Assembly (NCBI RefSeq): GCF_007748195.1
Contig: NZ_CP037920.1
Location: 4,229,800-4,293,799 of the forward strand
Direction: 5' to 3'
Source of the DNA: Gimesia aquarii
Lineage (GTDB): Bacteria > Planctomycetota > Planctomycetia > Planctomycetales > Planctomycetaceae
DNA: 64,000 bases
Shown here in pieces: positions 28,340-39,700 of this stretch; the first letter of the stretch is position 1, and every line of letters starts with the position of its first letter. The position numbers were made by a program, and so were the translations under genes. The notes under the pieces were generated by a model that was not told the DNA's origin, did no database searches, and worked only from the letters and a program-made list of their open reading frames with translations.

Positions 28340-29320
28340 ATGAATATCGATCATGAGTACCGAACAGACATTTCAAACGGCTGGACCCGTAAGCATATTT
28401 TAGGATTGCAGGACCTTTCTAAAGACGAACTCAATATTATCCTTAATCAGGCATCAGAGTTTAAACGTTTAGCCGCGATTGGTGAAACCAAACTCACTCC
28501 CTTATCAGGTACTGTTGTAGCTAACTTATTCTTTGAACCCTCAACGAGAACTCGGGTGAGTTTTGGGCTCGCGGCTAAACGACTGAGCGCAGATACTGTC
28601 GACTTTTCCTCTTCAGGAAGCAGTCTGTCTAAAGGGGAAAGCTTCGTCGACACTGCCAAAACAATCGAAGCAATGGGCGTCTCTTATGTTGTCGTCAGAC
28701 ATAAAACCCCCGGTGCCCCGCAACTGCTGGCTCAACACCTCGATGCAAATATTCTAAATGCAGGAGATGGTACTCACGAACATCCGACTCAAGCATTGCT
28801 TGATATTTTCACAATTCGGGAGCATTTCGGCAAAATTGAAGGACTTACAGTGACTCTGGTCGGCGATATTCTTCACAGTAGAGTCGCACGTTCAAACATT
28901 TGGGGACTTAAAAAACTAGGCGCGCATGTCATTGTTTGCGGACCAACAACTCTCATTCCCAGTGACATCTCTAATCTGGGTGTTGAAGTTTCAAATAATC
29001 TTGATGATGTCATCAGTAGAACTGACTGCCTGAATTTACTAAGGATCCAGTTTGAGCGACAGCGAGGACATTATTTCCCATCCATACGTGAATATGCACA
29101 TCTATTCGGCATGAATAAACAAAGAATCAACAAAGCAAAAGAGGATGTCCTCATCCTGGCACCAGGCCCTATTAACCGAGGTGTTGAAATCACTCCTGAT
29201 GTAGCCGATGGCCCCCATTCAGTCATTTTGGGACAAGTCAGTAATGGCTTAATCATCCGCATGGCTTGTCTTTATCTTCTTCATTTACAGCGGACTGCTT
29301 CCATGGGAATACCAGGATGA
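28340..29320 (+). CDS. pyrB: Aspartate carbamoyltransferase catalytic chain
   Basis: Catalyses carbamoyl phosphate plus aspartate to carbamoyl aspartate, the committed step of pyrimidine synthesis. The 326-residue protein has the carbamoyl-phosphate loop ([12 protein letters not shown]), the second-subunit loop ([12 protein letters not shown]), [10 protein letters not shown] and the C-terminal [12 protein letters not shown]. The start at ATG 28340 fits the family; a TTG at 28307 would add 11 residues. The stop overlaps the next start (ATGA), so PyrB and the dihydroorotase homologue are translationally coupled. No pyrI regulatory chain is seen. The leader before it has a six-G run (28227-28232) but no identified attenuator. 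Confidence 0.95.
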   Translation: MNIDHEYRTDISNGWTRKHILGLQDLSKDELNIILNQASEFKRLAAIGETKLTPLSGTVVANLFFEPSTRTRVSFGLAAKRLSADTVDFSSSGSSLSKGESFVDTAKTIEAMGVSYVVVRHKTPGAPQLLAQHLDANILNAGDGTHEHPTQALLDIFTIREHFGKIEGLTVTLVGDILHSRVARSNIWGLKKLGAHVIVCGPTTLIPSDISNLGVEVSNNLDDVISRTDCLNLLRIQFERQRGHYFPSIREYAHLFGMNKQRINKAKEDVLILAPGPINRGVEITPDVADGPHSVILGQVSNGLIIRMACLYLLHLQRTASMGIPG

Positions 29321-30597
29321 AATCAATTCTCATCAAAAATGGCCATATCATCGATCCATCGCAAAAGCTTGATCAACAGGGAAATTTGCTGATTGAAGAC
29401 GGCAAAATCAAAGGTCTTTGTGATGAAACAACAACTGCCGATGAAGTCATCGATGCTTCTGGTCTTATTGTAAGTCCAGGTTTCATTGATATTCATGTTT
29501 CATTGTGTGAACCTGGTTTTGAAGAAGATGAGACAATCGAAAGCGGCACTGCAGCCGCTTTAGTTGGAGGCGTCACTTCACTGGGTTGTATGCCCAATAC
29601 CTCTCCCGTTGTGGATGATCGTTCTTCTGCCGAATTCATTCTCCTTCAAGCTGCCCGCGCTGCCAATTGTCATGTCTTTCCCCTGGGTGCTGTCACCAAA
29701 AATCACGAAGGGAAAGAACTCGCCGAAATCGGTCAACTTGTAGCCGGCAAAGCGGTTGGATTCACAGATGCAGATAGACCAATTGAAAATGCAGAGATCA
29801 TGCGATGTGCTTTGCAATATACACGCATGTTTGATCGCCCGATTCTCAATCGTGCCCAGGTCCCTGAATTGGCCGAGAAAGGACAAATGCATGAAGGGTT
29901 CCATTCAACTGTGCTGGGATTGAAAGGAATTCCCGCGGCTGCAGAAGAAATTATGGTGAATCGCGATATTGCCCTCGCTGAACTGACTCGCGGGCGTATT
30001 CATCTGATGTGCATTTCCACAGAAAACAGCGTGTCACAAATTCGACGAGCCAAACAAAAAGGTATTCATGTAACCTCAGATGTAACCCCTCATCATTTGG
30101 CCCTAACAGATCAGATGCTGGAGACATATGACCCCAATTATAAAGTTCTGCCTCCACTTCGTTCACAGGAACACATTGATGCCCTGATTGAAGGATTAAA
30201 AGATGGTACCATCGATGCCATCTGTTCAGACCACACTCCCCATGCTTCTGAGAAAAAGACCGATGAAATTATAGGAGCAGACTTTGGAATCATCGGCTTG
30301 GAAACCTTACTTCCAGTTTGTTTACAGAGTCTCATTACACCGGGACATTTAACGTGGTCAGAATTGATCAGTAAATTGACTTGCGGCCCAGCAAAAATCT
30401 TAGGACTCTCAAAGGGTACACTCGCAGAGAGCGCTGATGCGGATATCACGTTGATCAACCCTAATATCAAATATCAGTTAGACGCTGCAAGACTCAGATC
30501 ATCCAGTCAGAATTCCCCATTTCTGGGGAAAGAGCTACAAGGCAGGGCAGAAATGGTCCTTGTTGCCGGTGAAATCCGGTACTGTGCTGAAAAATAA
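29317..30597 (+). CDS. Dihydroorotase homologue lacking metal ligands (pseudo-DHOase)
   Basis: A 426-residue member of the type I dihydroorotase family by length and motifs (SPGFIDIH at the start of the barrel, [29 protein letters not shown]). However, the metal-binding HxH is His60-Val-Ser62, the substrate Arg is Cys64 (normally HVHLREPG), the His of the HCED motif is replaced (Arg179 in [10 protein letters not shown]), and the His of the HxxHxST strand is Cys232 (HLMCIST). Asp151 and Asp305 remain. Loss of three histidine ligands argues that it cannot bind the zinc pair. Known precedent is the inactive PyrC' that is a structural partner of PyrB in Pseudomonas. It overlaps pyrB by four bases, as expected for a complex partner. 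Confidence 0.88.
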   Translation: MKSILIKNGHIIDPSQKLDQQGNLLIEDGKIKGLCDETTTADEVIDASGLIVSPGFIDIHVSLCEPGFEEDETIESGTAAALVGGVTSLGCMPNTSPVVDDRSSAEFILLQAARAANCHVFPLGAVTKNHEGKELAEIGQLVAGKAVGFTDADRPIENAEIMRCALQYTRMFDRPILNRAQVPELAEKGQMHEGFHSTVLGLKGIPAAAEEIMVNRDIALAELTRGRIHLMCISTENSVSQIRRAKQKGIHVTSDVTPHHLALTDQMLETYDPNYKVLPPLRSQEHIDALIEGLKDGTIDAICSDHTPHASEKKTDEIIGADFGIIGLETLLPVCLQSLITPGHLTWSELISKLTCGPAKILGLSKGTLAESADADITLINPNIKYQLDAARLRSSSQNSPFLGKELQGRAEMVLVAGEIRYCAEK

Positions 30598-30885
30598 TAA
30601 TCTTCGCCACACAAAATGATCGAAGTTGACGTTCCTCTCTATATGTCCGACAATATAAATAGATTAATCTAAACCATTCTGACAGCTCTCTTTACTTTCT
30701 TTGGCCTAAATAAGTCAGCATTTAACTATTTATTAAAAGATTCCATTTTTGCGTCGAGTGAGAGATACAATAGTGAAAGATGCAATACACAAATTTGCTT
30801 ATGATTTGAATTGATAAAGCTTGAACTAAAACCAGATAATAAAGGATCCCATACCTTTTTTCATGACGGGACGAAAAAATTGACT

Positions 30886-31725
30886 ATGCCAAACAGATCA
30901 TTGAATTATTATATTCAACTCAAAAACAGTAGTGCCCCCATCATATTGTTATCAATCACAATCTTGTTACTAAATGGCTGTGGATCTGAAACATATGAGC
31001 AAAGACTAAAGGAAACAGCCAAGTATTTTGAATATGTTGACATGCGGAATCAGGCATTATCTGGAAACTGGTCTTCGCCAACGGTTAAAATGAGGACACC
31101 AATTGAGTTCATTCAGCTTGAAGCACCTATGAACGCACCTGCGACTGCTTCTGAAGAAACTACTCCAGAAGAAAGTCAACCAGACCCAATAGAAATTGTC
31201 GACACCAGACAACCGGATTATATTGATCTTGAATTACCTGGTCTGGAAGGTGCGTGGCATGTCGAAGTTCCTGTTGATTTGGATAGTGAAAGTGTTGACA
31301 GTCCCGCCTATCTTTATGTTCTTAGCAATCATTATCTGATAAGTGAAAAGCTCATGGATGAAGCATCTAACTTTCACAATGATGTATTAGGGGCAGTCGC
31401 CGGTACATTTAACCAATTCATAAATCCAGAGGAATTTACCTCTGAACGATTTCCTCAAGGAAAGGGTTATACCGAAGCCAAAAGCTTTCTAGTGAGTACG
31501 TTCGAACCAGAAACACAAATTGAAGGCGTCGATTACCAGATTCGGATTTATTTGGCCGAATCTGGAAAAAATCAAGTTGTGATCCTGCTTGTCATACCTA
31601 AAAATATATCGCGTGGATCAAAATTGAATGAGCATATGGACTACAGCCTTGAAACCGTCGATATCACATCACTTCAAAACCGAAGGGGTGGACAGAATTC
31701 ATCATCAGGGCGGTCTAGTTTTTAA
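30886..31725 (+). CDS. Lipoprotein of unknown function
   Basis: A 279-residue protein from ATG 30886, with a hydrophobic signal (APIILLSITILLLNGC) ending in a lipobox cysteine followed by GSETY. A Pro/Glu/Thr linker (about 75-105) precedes a globular domain with EGAWHVEVPVDLD, KGYTEAKSFLVSTFEPE and YQIRIYLAESG. I do not recognise a family. An in-frame TTG at 30811 would bury the signal peptide inside the protein, so the later ATG is favoured. It ends 75 bases before the BatA-like gene on the same strand and is probably the first gene of that operon. Confidence 0.68.
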   Translation: MPNRSLNYYIQLKNSSAPIILLSITILLLNGCGSETYEQRLKETAKYFEYVDMRNQALSGNWSSPTVKMRTPIEFIQLEAPMNAPATASEETTPEESQPDPIEIVDTRQPDYIDLELPGLEGAWHVEVPVDLDSESVDSPAYLYVLSNHYLISEKLMDEASNFHNDVLGAVAGTFNQFINPEEFTSERFPQGKGYTEAKSFLVSTFEPETQIEGVDYQIRIYLAESGKNQVVILLVIPKNISRGSKLNEHMDYSLETVDITSLQNRRGGQNSSSGRSSF

Positions 31726-31800
31726 CCTGAGTCACGAATTTCGCTCACTGTAACCGGAATAAAGTATATTTCTGATCTGAAGATTGAATTAACTGGATAG

Positions 31801-34290
31801 ATGTCATTAATTCACCCTGGTTTATTATTTGGAATCGCTCTCGCAATCATCCCGGTCATTTTGCATTTCCTGCTTCGCTCTAAACCTAAGAAAATCATTT
31901 TTCCTGCTTTAGCTTTACTCCAACGCCGTAAAATCCAAAACTCGCGTAGACTGAAATTACGGCACTTGTGGTTATTGTTACTAAGAATACTGATCATTAT
32001 CGCAATTGTGATTGCACTGGCCAGACCTTCACTTCCACCTGCCAACTATAGTTTTTCAACATACGAATTGGTGATGCTGATAACCATCATCGTTATCGCA
32101 CTACTGTCATATGCTGGCCTAATCCGATATTTTCAACAACACTCTGTCTCTCAACAAACTATGAATACTCATCGGACTTATTTGCGAGGTGGAGTCGGAT
32201 TAGCGACCTTTTTGTTGTTGTTATTATTTGTTTTATGGCCATATCAGCGTCGAATTTTTGCAGAAATATCAGAGCCGTTACCTGCTGTTTCAGAGAACAT
32301 TCCTGTCACAGCCATCTTTCTGTTTGATACCAGTCTCAGTATGGATTACCGACAGGAAAATCAATCTCGCCTGGATCAAGCAAAAGAAATTGCTGGCCAA
32401 CACCTAAGCAATTTGCCAGCACAAAGTAGAGTTTCAGTGCTAAGCAGCAGCAGCGAAGATATCTCACCCTACCAATCAGACTTATCAGCAGTTCAATCCA
32501 GAATCAAAGCCCTCAAAACATCTGCCTATTCATTATTCCTGGACAATCGTTTGCGCACAGCAATCAACCGCCAGGAAGATGATTTAAAACGTAGCCAAAA
32601 TGAGCAGACAGGGTCACAAACAGAATCGTCTGGGTCAAGTCAATATGTACGAGAAATTTATCTATATACAGATCTAGCACGATCTGCTTGGAGCAGTCAG
32701 CCTTCTCAATTAATGAAACAGCAACTGGAAAAACTGAAGTGGCTGGGTATTTATATCATTGATGTCGGTGTCACCAACCCACAGAACATTGGCATTTCAC
32801 AAATTCGGCTCTCCCGCGAGTCAATTACACTCGGAAATTCTGTAACTTTAAAAACAGAAATTGTTTCTTCCGGAATCACCTCAGAGAATACGATCCTCGA
32901 ATTATTCACTCAAAATGAAAAAGGACAATTGATCAAACGCGATCAACGACCACTCTCAACAATCTCTTCTTCTGCAGAGAATAGAGAAAATGCTAATAAC
33001 CCTGGCTTAAATCGAGGATCTCAACTGGAAATGAGCCTTTCGAACATTGATCAGCCAGTGACTCAGGGGGAATTACGCATCACATCGTCAGACCCATATC
33101 TGCCAGATGACGTTCGTTTTTTTACGATCGTAGCAGAACCACCACCTCATATTTTGATTGTCAGTCCAGATCAAAACTCTGCACGTTTATGGAGTGACGT
33201 ACTGGCACCTGAAAAACTCGTTGCTTTGAAAAAAAATCGATACCTCTGCAAAGTTGCTTCTCTTAATGAAGTCGAATCTATTCCACTTGAGGATTTTGCA
33301 GCTGTCTATTTAATCAATGTATCGAGTTTATCAGCAACAAGCTGGCAACAGTTGACAAAATATGCTCAAAAAGGAGGTGGCGTTTGCTTTATCTTAGGAA
33401 GTGACGGAAATTCGCCAGAGTCTATGATCGTCTCCTTCAATTCAGAAGCAGCTCAGAAATTACTTCCCATGGAATTACTGGGATCTCTGAAATTCATTCC
33501 ACCTGAATTTTTAGATCTGGAAAACAATCAACATTCACTATTCTCTTATTTCCAAAATCTGGGTGGGACGGGAGAACTTGCTTCCATGGAAGTCTCTCGG
33601 TTCTGGCGTGTCAATCCGACTAAGCGAGGACAGGTAATTGCACACTATACTGACTCCCGACATTCCCCAGCACTTGTTGAACAGTCTCTGGGAAGAGGAA
33701 AAGTAGTCGTATTAACAACCGGCATTGACGCAAAAGGCTGGAGTCAGTTTTTGTTTGCACGCTGGTCTTATCTGGCTTTCGCCGATCAACTGACCCGATA
33801 TCTGTTACACACAAGATCCAATCGCACAAACTACCTTGCCGGTGAAGTAGCCAGTTATCAATGGCCTGTATCTGCGAATCCCCCGGTTTCATTTTTACTA
33901 AGAACTCCCGATTTAAAGCAACTTCCAATTACAGTCGAACAAGGAAAGTCATCAGTGTTAATTCCTAACACAACGGCTGTGGGTCATTATCAACTTATTA
34001 ACAACTCCAATAATCAAACTCGTCTAGCAACCGGATTCAGTGTCAATGTGTCTGCCAGAGAAAGTAATTTTCAACCGATCTCCGTTGAAGAACTCAACCA
34101 GTTTTTGGGAGTCGAACGTTATAGCCTCTCACGTGATATGGAAGGGCTTAAACGAACCATTCGTAGTGAACGTCTAGGTGTGGAAATTTTTCCTATGTTG
34201 GCGGCGTTACTTCTGATCATTTTCTGTCTGGAACATTTTACTGCAAACTATTTTTATGCTATTGACCAATCTACAGAAGCTTCTTCCTGA
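31801..34290 (+). CDS. BatA-domain/VWA membrane protein
   Basis: An 829-residue inner-membrane protein. The N-terminus is the aerotolerance-regulator (BatA) signature: LIHPGLLFGIALAIIPVILHFL, then KIIFPALALLQRRK and a second helix. Two more helices follow (about 86-105 and 128-148). A von Willebrand A domain follows with a MIDAS-type Asp176-x-Ser178-x-Ser180 (FDTSLSMD). A GATase-like domain lies near 445-560 (ILIVSPDQNSARLW; GGGVCFILGS). A C-terminal helix (about 800-820) closes the protein. Such proteins usually sit in operons with a MoxR AAA+ ATPase and a DUF58 protein; neither is in this window. It is followed after 50 bases by a second VWA protein. Confidence 0.87.
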   Translation: MSLIHPGLLFGIALAIIPVILHFLLRSKPKKIIFPALALLQRRKIQNSRRLKLRHLWLLLLRILIIIAIVIALARPSLPPANYSFSTYELVMLITIIVIALLSYAGLIRYFQQHSVSQQTMNTHRTYLRGGVGLATFLLLLLFVLWPYQRRIFAEISEPLPAVSENIPVTAIFLFDTSLSMDYRQENQSRLDQAKEIAGQHLSNLPAQSRVSVLSSSSEDISPYQSDLSAVQSRIKALKTSAYSLFLDNRLRTAINRQEDDLKRSQNEQTGSQTESSGSSQYVREIYLYTDLARSAWSSQPSQLMKQQLEKLKWLGIYIIDVGVTNPQNIGISQIRLSRESITLGNSVTLKTEIVSSGITSENTILELFTQNEKGQLIKRDQRPLSTISSSAENRENANNPGLNRGSQLEMSLSNIDQPVTQGELRITSSDPYLPDDVRFFTIVAEPPPHILIVSPDQNSARLWSDVLAPEKLVALKKNRYLCKVASLNEVESIPLEDFAAVYLINVSSLSATSWQQLTKYAQKGGGVCFILGSDGNSPESMIVSFNSEAAQKLLPMELLGSLKFIPPEFLDLENNQHSLFSYFQNLGGTGELASMEVSRFWRVNPTKRGQVIAHYTDSRHSPALVEQSLGRGKVVVLTTGIDAKGWSQFLFARWSYLAFADQLTRYLLHTRSNRTNYLAGEVASYQWPVSANPPVSFLLRTPDLKQLPITVEQGKSSVLIPNTTAVGHYQLINNSNNQTRLATGFSVNVSARESNFQPISVEELNQFLGVERYSLSRDMEGLKRTIRSERLGVEIFPMLAALLLIIFCLEHFTANYFYAIDQSTEASS

Positions 34291-34340
34291 AATATAAAAA
34301 GTATAATTTCTATAAATTTATCATTCACTTCAAAAATGCT

Positions 34341-36620
34341 ATGAAACCAATCTTTGAACCAATCTGGTCCTGGCCGACGATGATTCTGATCATCATCGCG
34401 TTGATCTTACTGGTTCTCCAAACATATCCCAAACGAGTCAAACACTTATCTCCCGTACTTCGTCGATCATTGATAGCGATGCGGTTACTTACAGTATTGA
34501 TGCTCGTATTTATGTTGTTGCGTCCCGCAATCGAGTTGACAGATAAATCAAAAAAACAGTCATGGCTTTATATCCTGGCAGATGCCAGCCGTAGCATGCA
34601 GACTGCCGATGGTCCAGGCAGCACAACACGACGAAACGAATTAGTAAAAACTCTGAATTCTGTAAATAAACTATTTGAAAACATGGACCCCAATATTGGC
34701 ATCAAGAGATTTAACTTTTCCAAAGAGCTTATGCCAGTTGAAGAATTTACTGAAGAGTCTAACGGAGAACAAACCGCCATTGGTTATTCACTGGAAACCA
34801 TTGCGACTCAGTTACAACAGGAACATCTTGTCGGACTCCTGTTGCTTTCAGATGGAGCAGAGCGGGCACTCCCTCCATACGACATTGATGTGAGATCGCG
34901 AGCCAGTTTTTTTGGTGATTCAGGGATTCCGATTTATACAATTGGCTTTGGATCATCAAGCCTGCAAGATACGACATTGGATTTGGTTTTGGAAAGTCTG
35001 GTTATCGATCCACTCGTTTTCGAAAAAAAAACTACACCAATCAGCGTGAAAGTTCGTAGTCTGGGCGCTGCCAATCGTGATCTGACAGTTCGGCTTTTGG
35101 TGGAAGATCGCACTGGCAAGAAAATTGGTGAAGCTGGCAAAATGATACCTGCTCCCGCCTACAGCAATTCCCGTGTCGCAACACAAATTCACCCTACCCA
35201 GAATAATGAACTCAGTACAGTTGAACTTTTTTGGACGCCTGAAATTCCAGGAGAATATAAAATTGCTGTTGAAGTCGTCCCTTTGGAAGGAGAAATCAAG
35301 CAAACAAATAACCGCCTGGAAACCATTGTTACCGTTCAAAAGGGCGGCATACAAGTTGTCTACTTTGATTCACTCCGCCCGGAACAAAAATTCATTCGCT
35401 CCTTAAACGACCCCAAAATTCAACTCGATTATATTCCTCTCGGAAGCGGCTTTTCTGATAATCAAAAAAAATTGCGTTCAGAGCTAGTAGATTTGTCAAA
35501 GTACGATGTCTTTATCATCGGAGATGTTCCAGCCGATCTGTTAGGGGCTGATGTCATCAAACAGATTGCTGACCGACTCGATAAAGGAGCGGGGCTGCTG
35601 ACAACCGGTGGTTACCATAGTTTCGGACCAGGTGGTTATGCGAATACACCGTTAGACAATTTTATTCCTGTGGAAATGCGCCCCAGTGAAAAGCAAGCTG
35701 GCAACGATATTGCAAAAGATCTACATTATTTCCAGGATCTAAAAATGGTACCGACAGCTCTTGGGCTCAGACGTTATGTGATGCAACTGGATAGTTCTGA
35801 TGCCAATAATCAGCAAAAATGGAATTCATTGGCTCCATTGAAAGGAGCCAATCGACTAAGGAAAAAGCATGATCTGGTTGAAGTTCTGGCACAATCGGCA
35901 GGAAACGAAGCGGTACCACTTCTATTTGCTTATGAAGTCGGACAGACGCGAATCATGGCTTTTGCCGGCGATACTACATTTCAATGGTTTCTCTCAGGCA
36001 ATCGGACTGAGCATGAACGATTCTGGCGTCAGATGATACTTTGGTTAGCACATAAAGAAAATGATTCTGGTCAGACCGTTTGGGCACGTGTCTCTCCCAG
36101 AAACTTCTCACCGGGAGCCAACGTCCCCATCCAATTTGGAGCGCGAGATACCGAAGGGAATCCCATTTCTGATGTCAACTTCACAGTTCAAGTGAAGAAT
36201 CCCTCAGACAAATTCAGCAAAGTAGAATCAACTAGTACGGGAGACTCGACAGTTACCACTTTTTCTCTCACTGAAGAGCCAGGCGACTATTGGGTCACGG
36301 TGCATGCAGAAAAAAATGGGGTCTCACTCGGATTTGATGCGACAACACGATTCATCGTTGATCCACGTGATCTCGAAATGGATAATCCAGCAGCCGATTA
36401 TTCATTATTGGAAACAATCTCTTCGCTTTCCGGAGGGAGTTCGCTTCCCCCCGAAGAACTGGCAAGTTTCTTGACCCGAATGAATAAAGAGAAATCATGG
36501 AATAACAGTCTGGTAAGATACAGGCGGATATCACTTTGGGACAATTGGTTCTTCTTGGCTTTATTTGTGGTACTTCTTACCACAGAGTGGTTTTTAAGAA
36601 AAAATAAAGGTTTGGTTTAA
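34341..36620 (+). CDS. VWA/GATase-like membrane protein
   Basis: A 759-residue protein with two N-terminal helices (about 6-24 and 40-58). A VWA domain has MIDAS Asp81-x-Ser83-x-Ser85 (LADASRSMQ). Strand-rich domains (about 200-330) precede a class I glutamine-amidotransferase-like fold (about 340-470; VVYFDSLRPEQKFI; GAGLLTTGGYHSFGPGGY) that lacks an evident catalytic Cys. Then come an Ig-like domain (near 590-680) and one C-terminal helix (FFLALFVVLLTTEWFL). The architecture matches large membrane proteins co-occurring with BatA-type genes in planctomycetes. It probably assembles with the preceding VWA protein through metal-dependent contacts. Function is not established. Confidence 0.83.
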   Translation: MKPIFEPIWSWPTMILIIIALILLVLQTYPKRVKHLSPVLRRSLIAMRLLTVLMLVFMLLRPAIELTDKSKKQSWLYILADASRSMQTADGPGSTTRRNELVKTLNSVNKLFENMDPNIGIKRFNFSKELMPVEEFTEESNGEQTAIGYSLETIATQLQQEHLVGLLLLSDGAERALPPYDIDVRSRASFFGDSGIPIYTIGFGSSSLQDTTLDLVLESLVIDPLVFEKKTTPISVKVRSLGAANRDLTVRLLVEDRTGKKIGEAGKMIPAPAYSNSRVATQIHPTQNNELSTVELFWTPEIPGEYKIAVEVVPLEGEIKQTNNRLETIVTVQKGGIQVVYFDSLRPEQKFIRSLNDPKIQLDYIPLGSGFSDNQKKLRSELVDLSKYDVFIIGDVPADLLGADVIKQIADRLDKGAGLLTTGGYHSFGPGGYANTPLDNFIPVEMRPSEKQAGNDIAKDLHYFQDLKMVPTALGLRRYVMQLDSSDANNQQKWNSLAPLKGANRLRKKHDLVEVLAQSAGNEAVPLLFAYEVGQTRIMAFAGDTTFQWFLSGNRTEHERFWRQMILWLAHKENDSGQTVWARVSPRNFSPGANVPIQFGARDTEGNPISDVNFTVQVKNPSDKFSKVESTSTGDSTVTTFSLTEEPGDYWVTVHAEKNGVSLGFDATTRFIVDPRDLEMDNPAADYSLLETISSLSGGSSLPPEELASFLTRMNKEKSWNNSLVRYRRISLWDNWFFLALFVVLLTTEWFLRKNKGLV

Positions 36621-36776
36621 GCTATTTTTGTAGATTTGTCTATAAATCACCCCGAAAAATCAGGAAAAGCGATTCCAGATAAAAAAACAGGAACATTAAT
36701 TCCATTGCCCGCGTCGATCATCCTATAATAGTTATGGGAGAACACAAAGCAGTATTTACAAATCAGCAGGCTTTCC

Positions 36777-39700
36777 ATGTCAACGGCATCCAAATCACCT
36801 CAATCGACGGAACATCGTACAGAGCACTATGCAAAGTTCGATGAGTATGTGGATTACCAGATTTCAAAAACCAGTTCCAATATCAAAGCCAATGACCTGC
36901 TCACAACTGCTGTTGGAATTTCCACAATCCTACTGGGCTATTTGCTGGTGTTTGTTGTATTCGACCATTGGTTTATTAAAGGAGGGTTTGGATATCTCCC
37001 TCGATTATTAATGCTTTCAGGTGTTGTACTGGCCTGTCTCGGCTGGGCAGTTTGGAAACTCGTCCTTCCGTATTTCAAAAAAGTCACCCAGCTCTATTCT
37101 GCACATTCTCTGGAACAGACTTCTGATGAAATGGAAGGCTCACTGCTGAGTTTGGTTGATCTAAAAAAATCGGAACGCCCTGTTAATCCAGCAATTATCA
37201 ATTCTTTAGAGAAAAAAGCGGCACTGACACTTTCCAAAACTGATACTGACCAAGCTATCGACCGTCGTCCCTTAATGAGACTCTCTTATGCTCTCTTAGG
37301 CGTTGTAACACTATTATGCTTCTACGCCTTGTTTTCACCCAAAGAAATCTGGCCCTCACTTTCAGCGGCAATGTCGTTTTCTACTCAACGAGAATTTGCC
37401 ACTCAAACTCAAATCAATTCTGTAACGCCAGGTAATACAGAGGTCCTCTCTGGTAGCCAGTTAGAAGTAATTGTTGATCTACGTGGCGAAGTTCCTGAAA
37501 AGGTGACGCTCTTCTACACATCAAACGATCAAGGCAGTGTCGATGAGCCGGTTACATTGCGTTCGATGGATGATACCTTAAAACGTTATCAAGGAGTAAT
37601 TGTTGGTGTAAACGGGCGAGGTATCAGACAGGAATTAACCTATCACATCGAAGCTGGTGATGCCGTTTCTGAAGATTTTCAGGTAAAAGTCATTCAGCCT
37701 CCTTCTGCTACCGTTCATTCTGTTCGCTATGAATATCCTAAATACATGGAGCTTTCCTCAGTTGAACAACCGGGAGGCGCCATTGATGCCTGGGAAGGCA
37801 CAAAAGTTACAGTTGATGCAACAACGAATATGCCAATCAGTTCCTTTGAAGTTCTTTTCTCAGATGAAGAAAACTCGAAGTCTCTACTGGAAGAATTCAA
37901 AATAGAAAAAACAATCAAGGACAATAGAATTACGGCGTCCTGGAAACTAAAATTACGTGCTGACGGTAGCTTTCCTAACTTTTACCAGATTAAATGTCGC
38001 AATGAGGCAGGCCAAACCACGCTTTCACCTACTGTTTATCCACTGGTAATACGTCCTGATTTACCCCCCGAAATCTCGTTGCTATCTCCAAAACGGGATT
38101 TAAAGATGCCAGCAAACGGCACGATTCCAATCTCAGTCATCGCCGAGGATCCCGATTTTAAAATCAGGTATCTCAATCTACGTGTAGATAAGGAACAAAT
38201 TCGTGTACTCGATAAAACATTATTTGAAGGAGCCGAAAAGCGCGTCGACCTGGCTCATGACTTTGCGTTAAAACCTTTGAGACTTACTCCTGGAAAAACA
38301 GTCTTTTTATGGGTTGAAGCCCGCGATAATAAACAACCTTCAGGCAATCGTAAAAATACGCCGAAAATAAAAGTTGAAATCCTGGAACCTGTTTCAAAAG
38401 AAGAAGCGCAAAAGCAGCTGCAGGAACAAAAACAAGAGGCATCTCAAGAAAATAAAAAACAGAGTCCGAATCAAAAAAATCAAACGGAAAAGGGAAAAGG
38501 TGGAGACCCTCAATCGGGCAAAGGTTCTTCCTCTAAGATGAAGTCAGGGCAATCCGAAGGAAGCAAATCGAAAAAGGGCACTGAAGAAGGAAACAAATCC
38601 AAACAAGGAACTGACCAGGACAACCAAGATAAAAAAGAAAAGCAACAGTCAGATTCTGAAAATCCACAAAAATCAAATGAGCCATCAACAAAACAAAACA
38701 ATCAAAAATCGGAAGATAAAAAAGGATTAGACAGTACTGGTAAAGACGATCAGGAAGCGATCAAAAAGATTCTGGAACAATTGAAGAAAGAAGGAAAACA
38801 ACCTGATTCAGATTCAAAACCAGAACAACCTGATTCAGAAAAAAAAGATTCAAAGAATCCATCTTCTGACCCAAATACACAGGATCAAAATTCGTCAAAA
38901 CAAACTCAAACACCAAATCAATCGCCTTCAAAGTCTTCTGATCACTCTAAAGGAACGCCCGACGCCAAAGGTTCCGAAAATAAGAACTCCAGTGCACAAC
39001 CTTCATCAAAAGGTAATGAGCCTGATAATGACCCCAAAACTAAACCGAATCAAAAGCAATCTGACCAGCCTCTGAAAGGGAAAAAAGAACCGGCTCCCCC
39101 CTCTGACAATGCAATGAAAAGTAAATCGGATGGCAACACGAAAGGGAAAGCCACTCCGAACCATGACCCCGATGCCAAACCGGAAAAAAGCAGCAACGAT
39201 ATTCAACGTGACCCGAAAGAGAAGCCTGCTCTTCGTCCTGGTAAAAAAGATAATCCTGATTCCCCAAAAAACAAACGGGATTCGCAGACTCCCAAAGATA
39301 ATACATCACCAGGAAAAGCGTCTCCCTCTTCTGAAAATAAACCTCAGAAGGGAATGAGGAAGCCTGAGAATTCGAATCAAAATCCATCTCCTTCCAAGGA
39401 GCAAAAACAATCGAACGGGACTGATAATAAGAAAAAACAAGATCAAGTCGATGGTGCTAATACCCCACCCAAAGGCAAGAACAAACCCACGGAACAAAAA
39501 TCAAAACGTCCTCAGGACGGAGAAAATGGAAATAGCTCTCAAAATGATCAGGGACAAAAAGGGAGCAAACAACCAGGTAAAGGCGACTCTACAGGACAAA
39601 AGGGGAATCAAGAACAAGGAGCTCAAAAAAATTCATCTGATTCTAAACAGTCAATGAACAATCAAAAAAATTCTCAAGGAAAGGGCTCATCCCAGAAAAA

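Noticed and set aside
38510-39497. Several minus-strand ORFs inside the low-complexity tract
   Set aside because: They are composition artefacts of the A-rich plus-strand codons and lack start signals or motifs.
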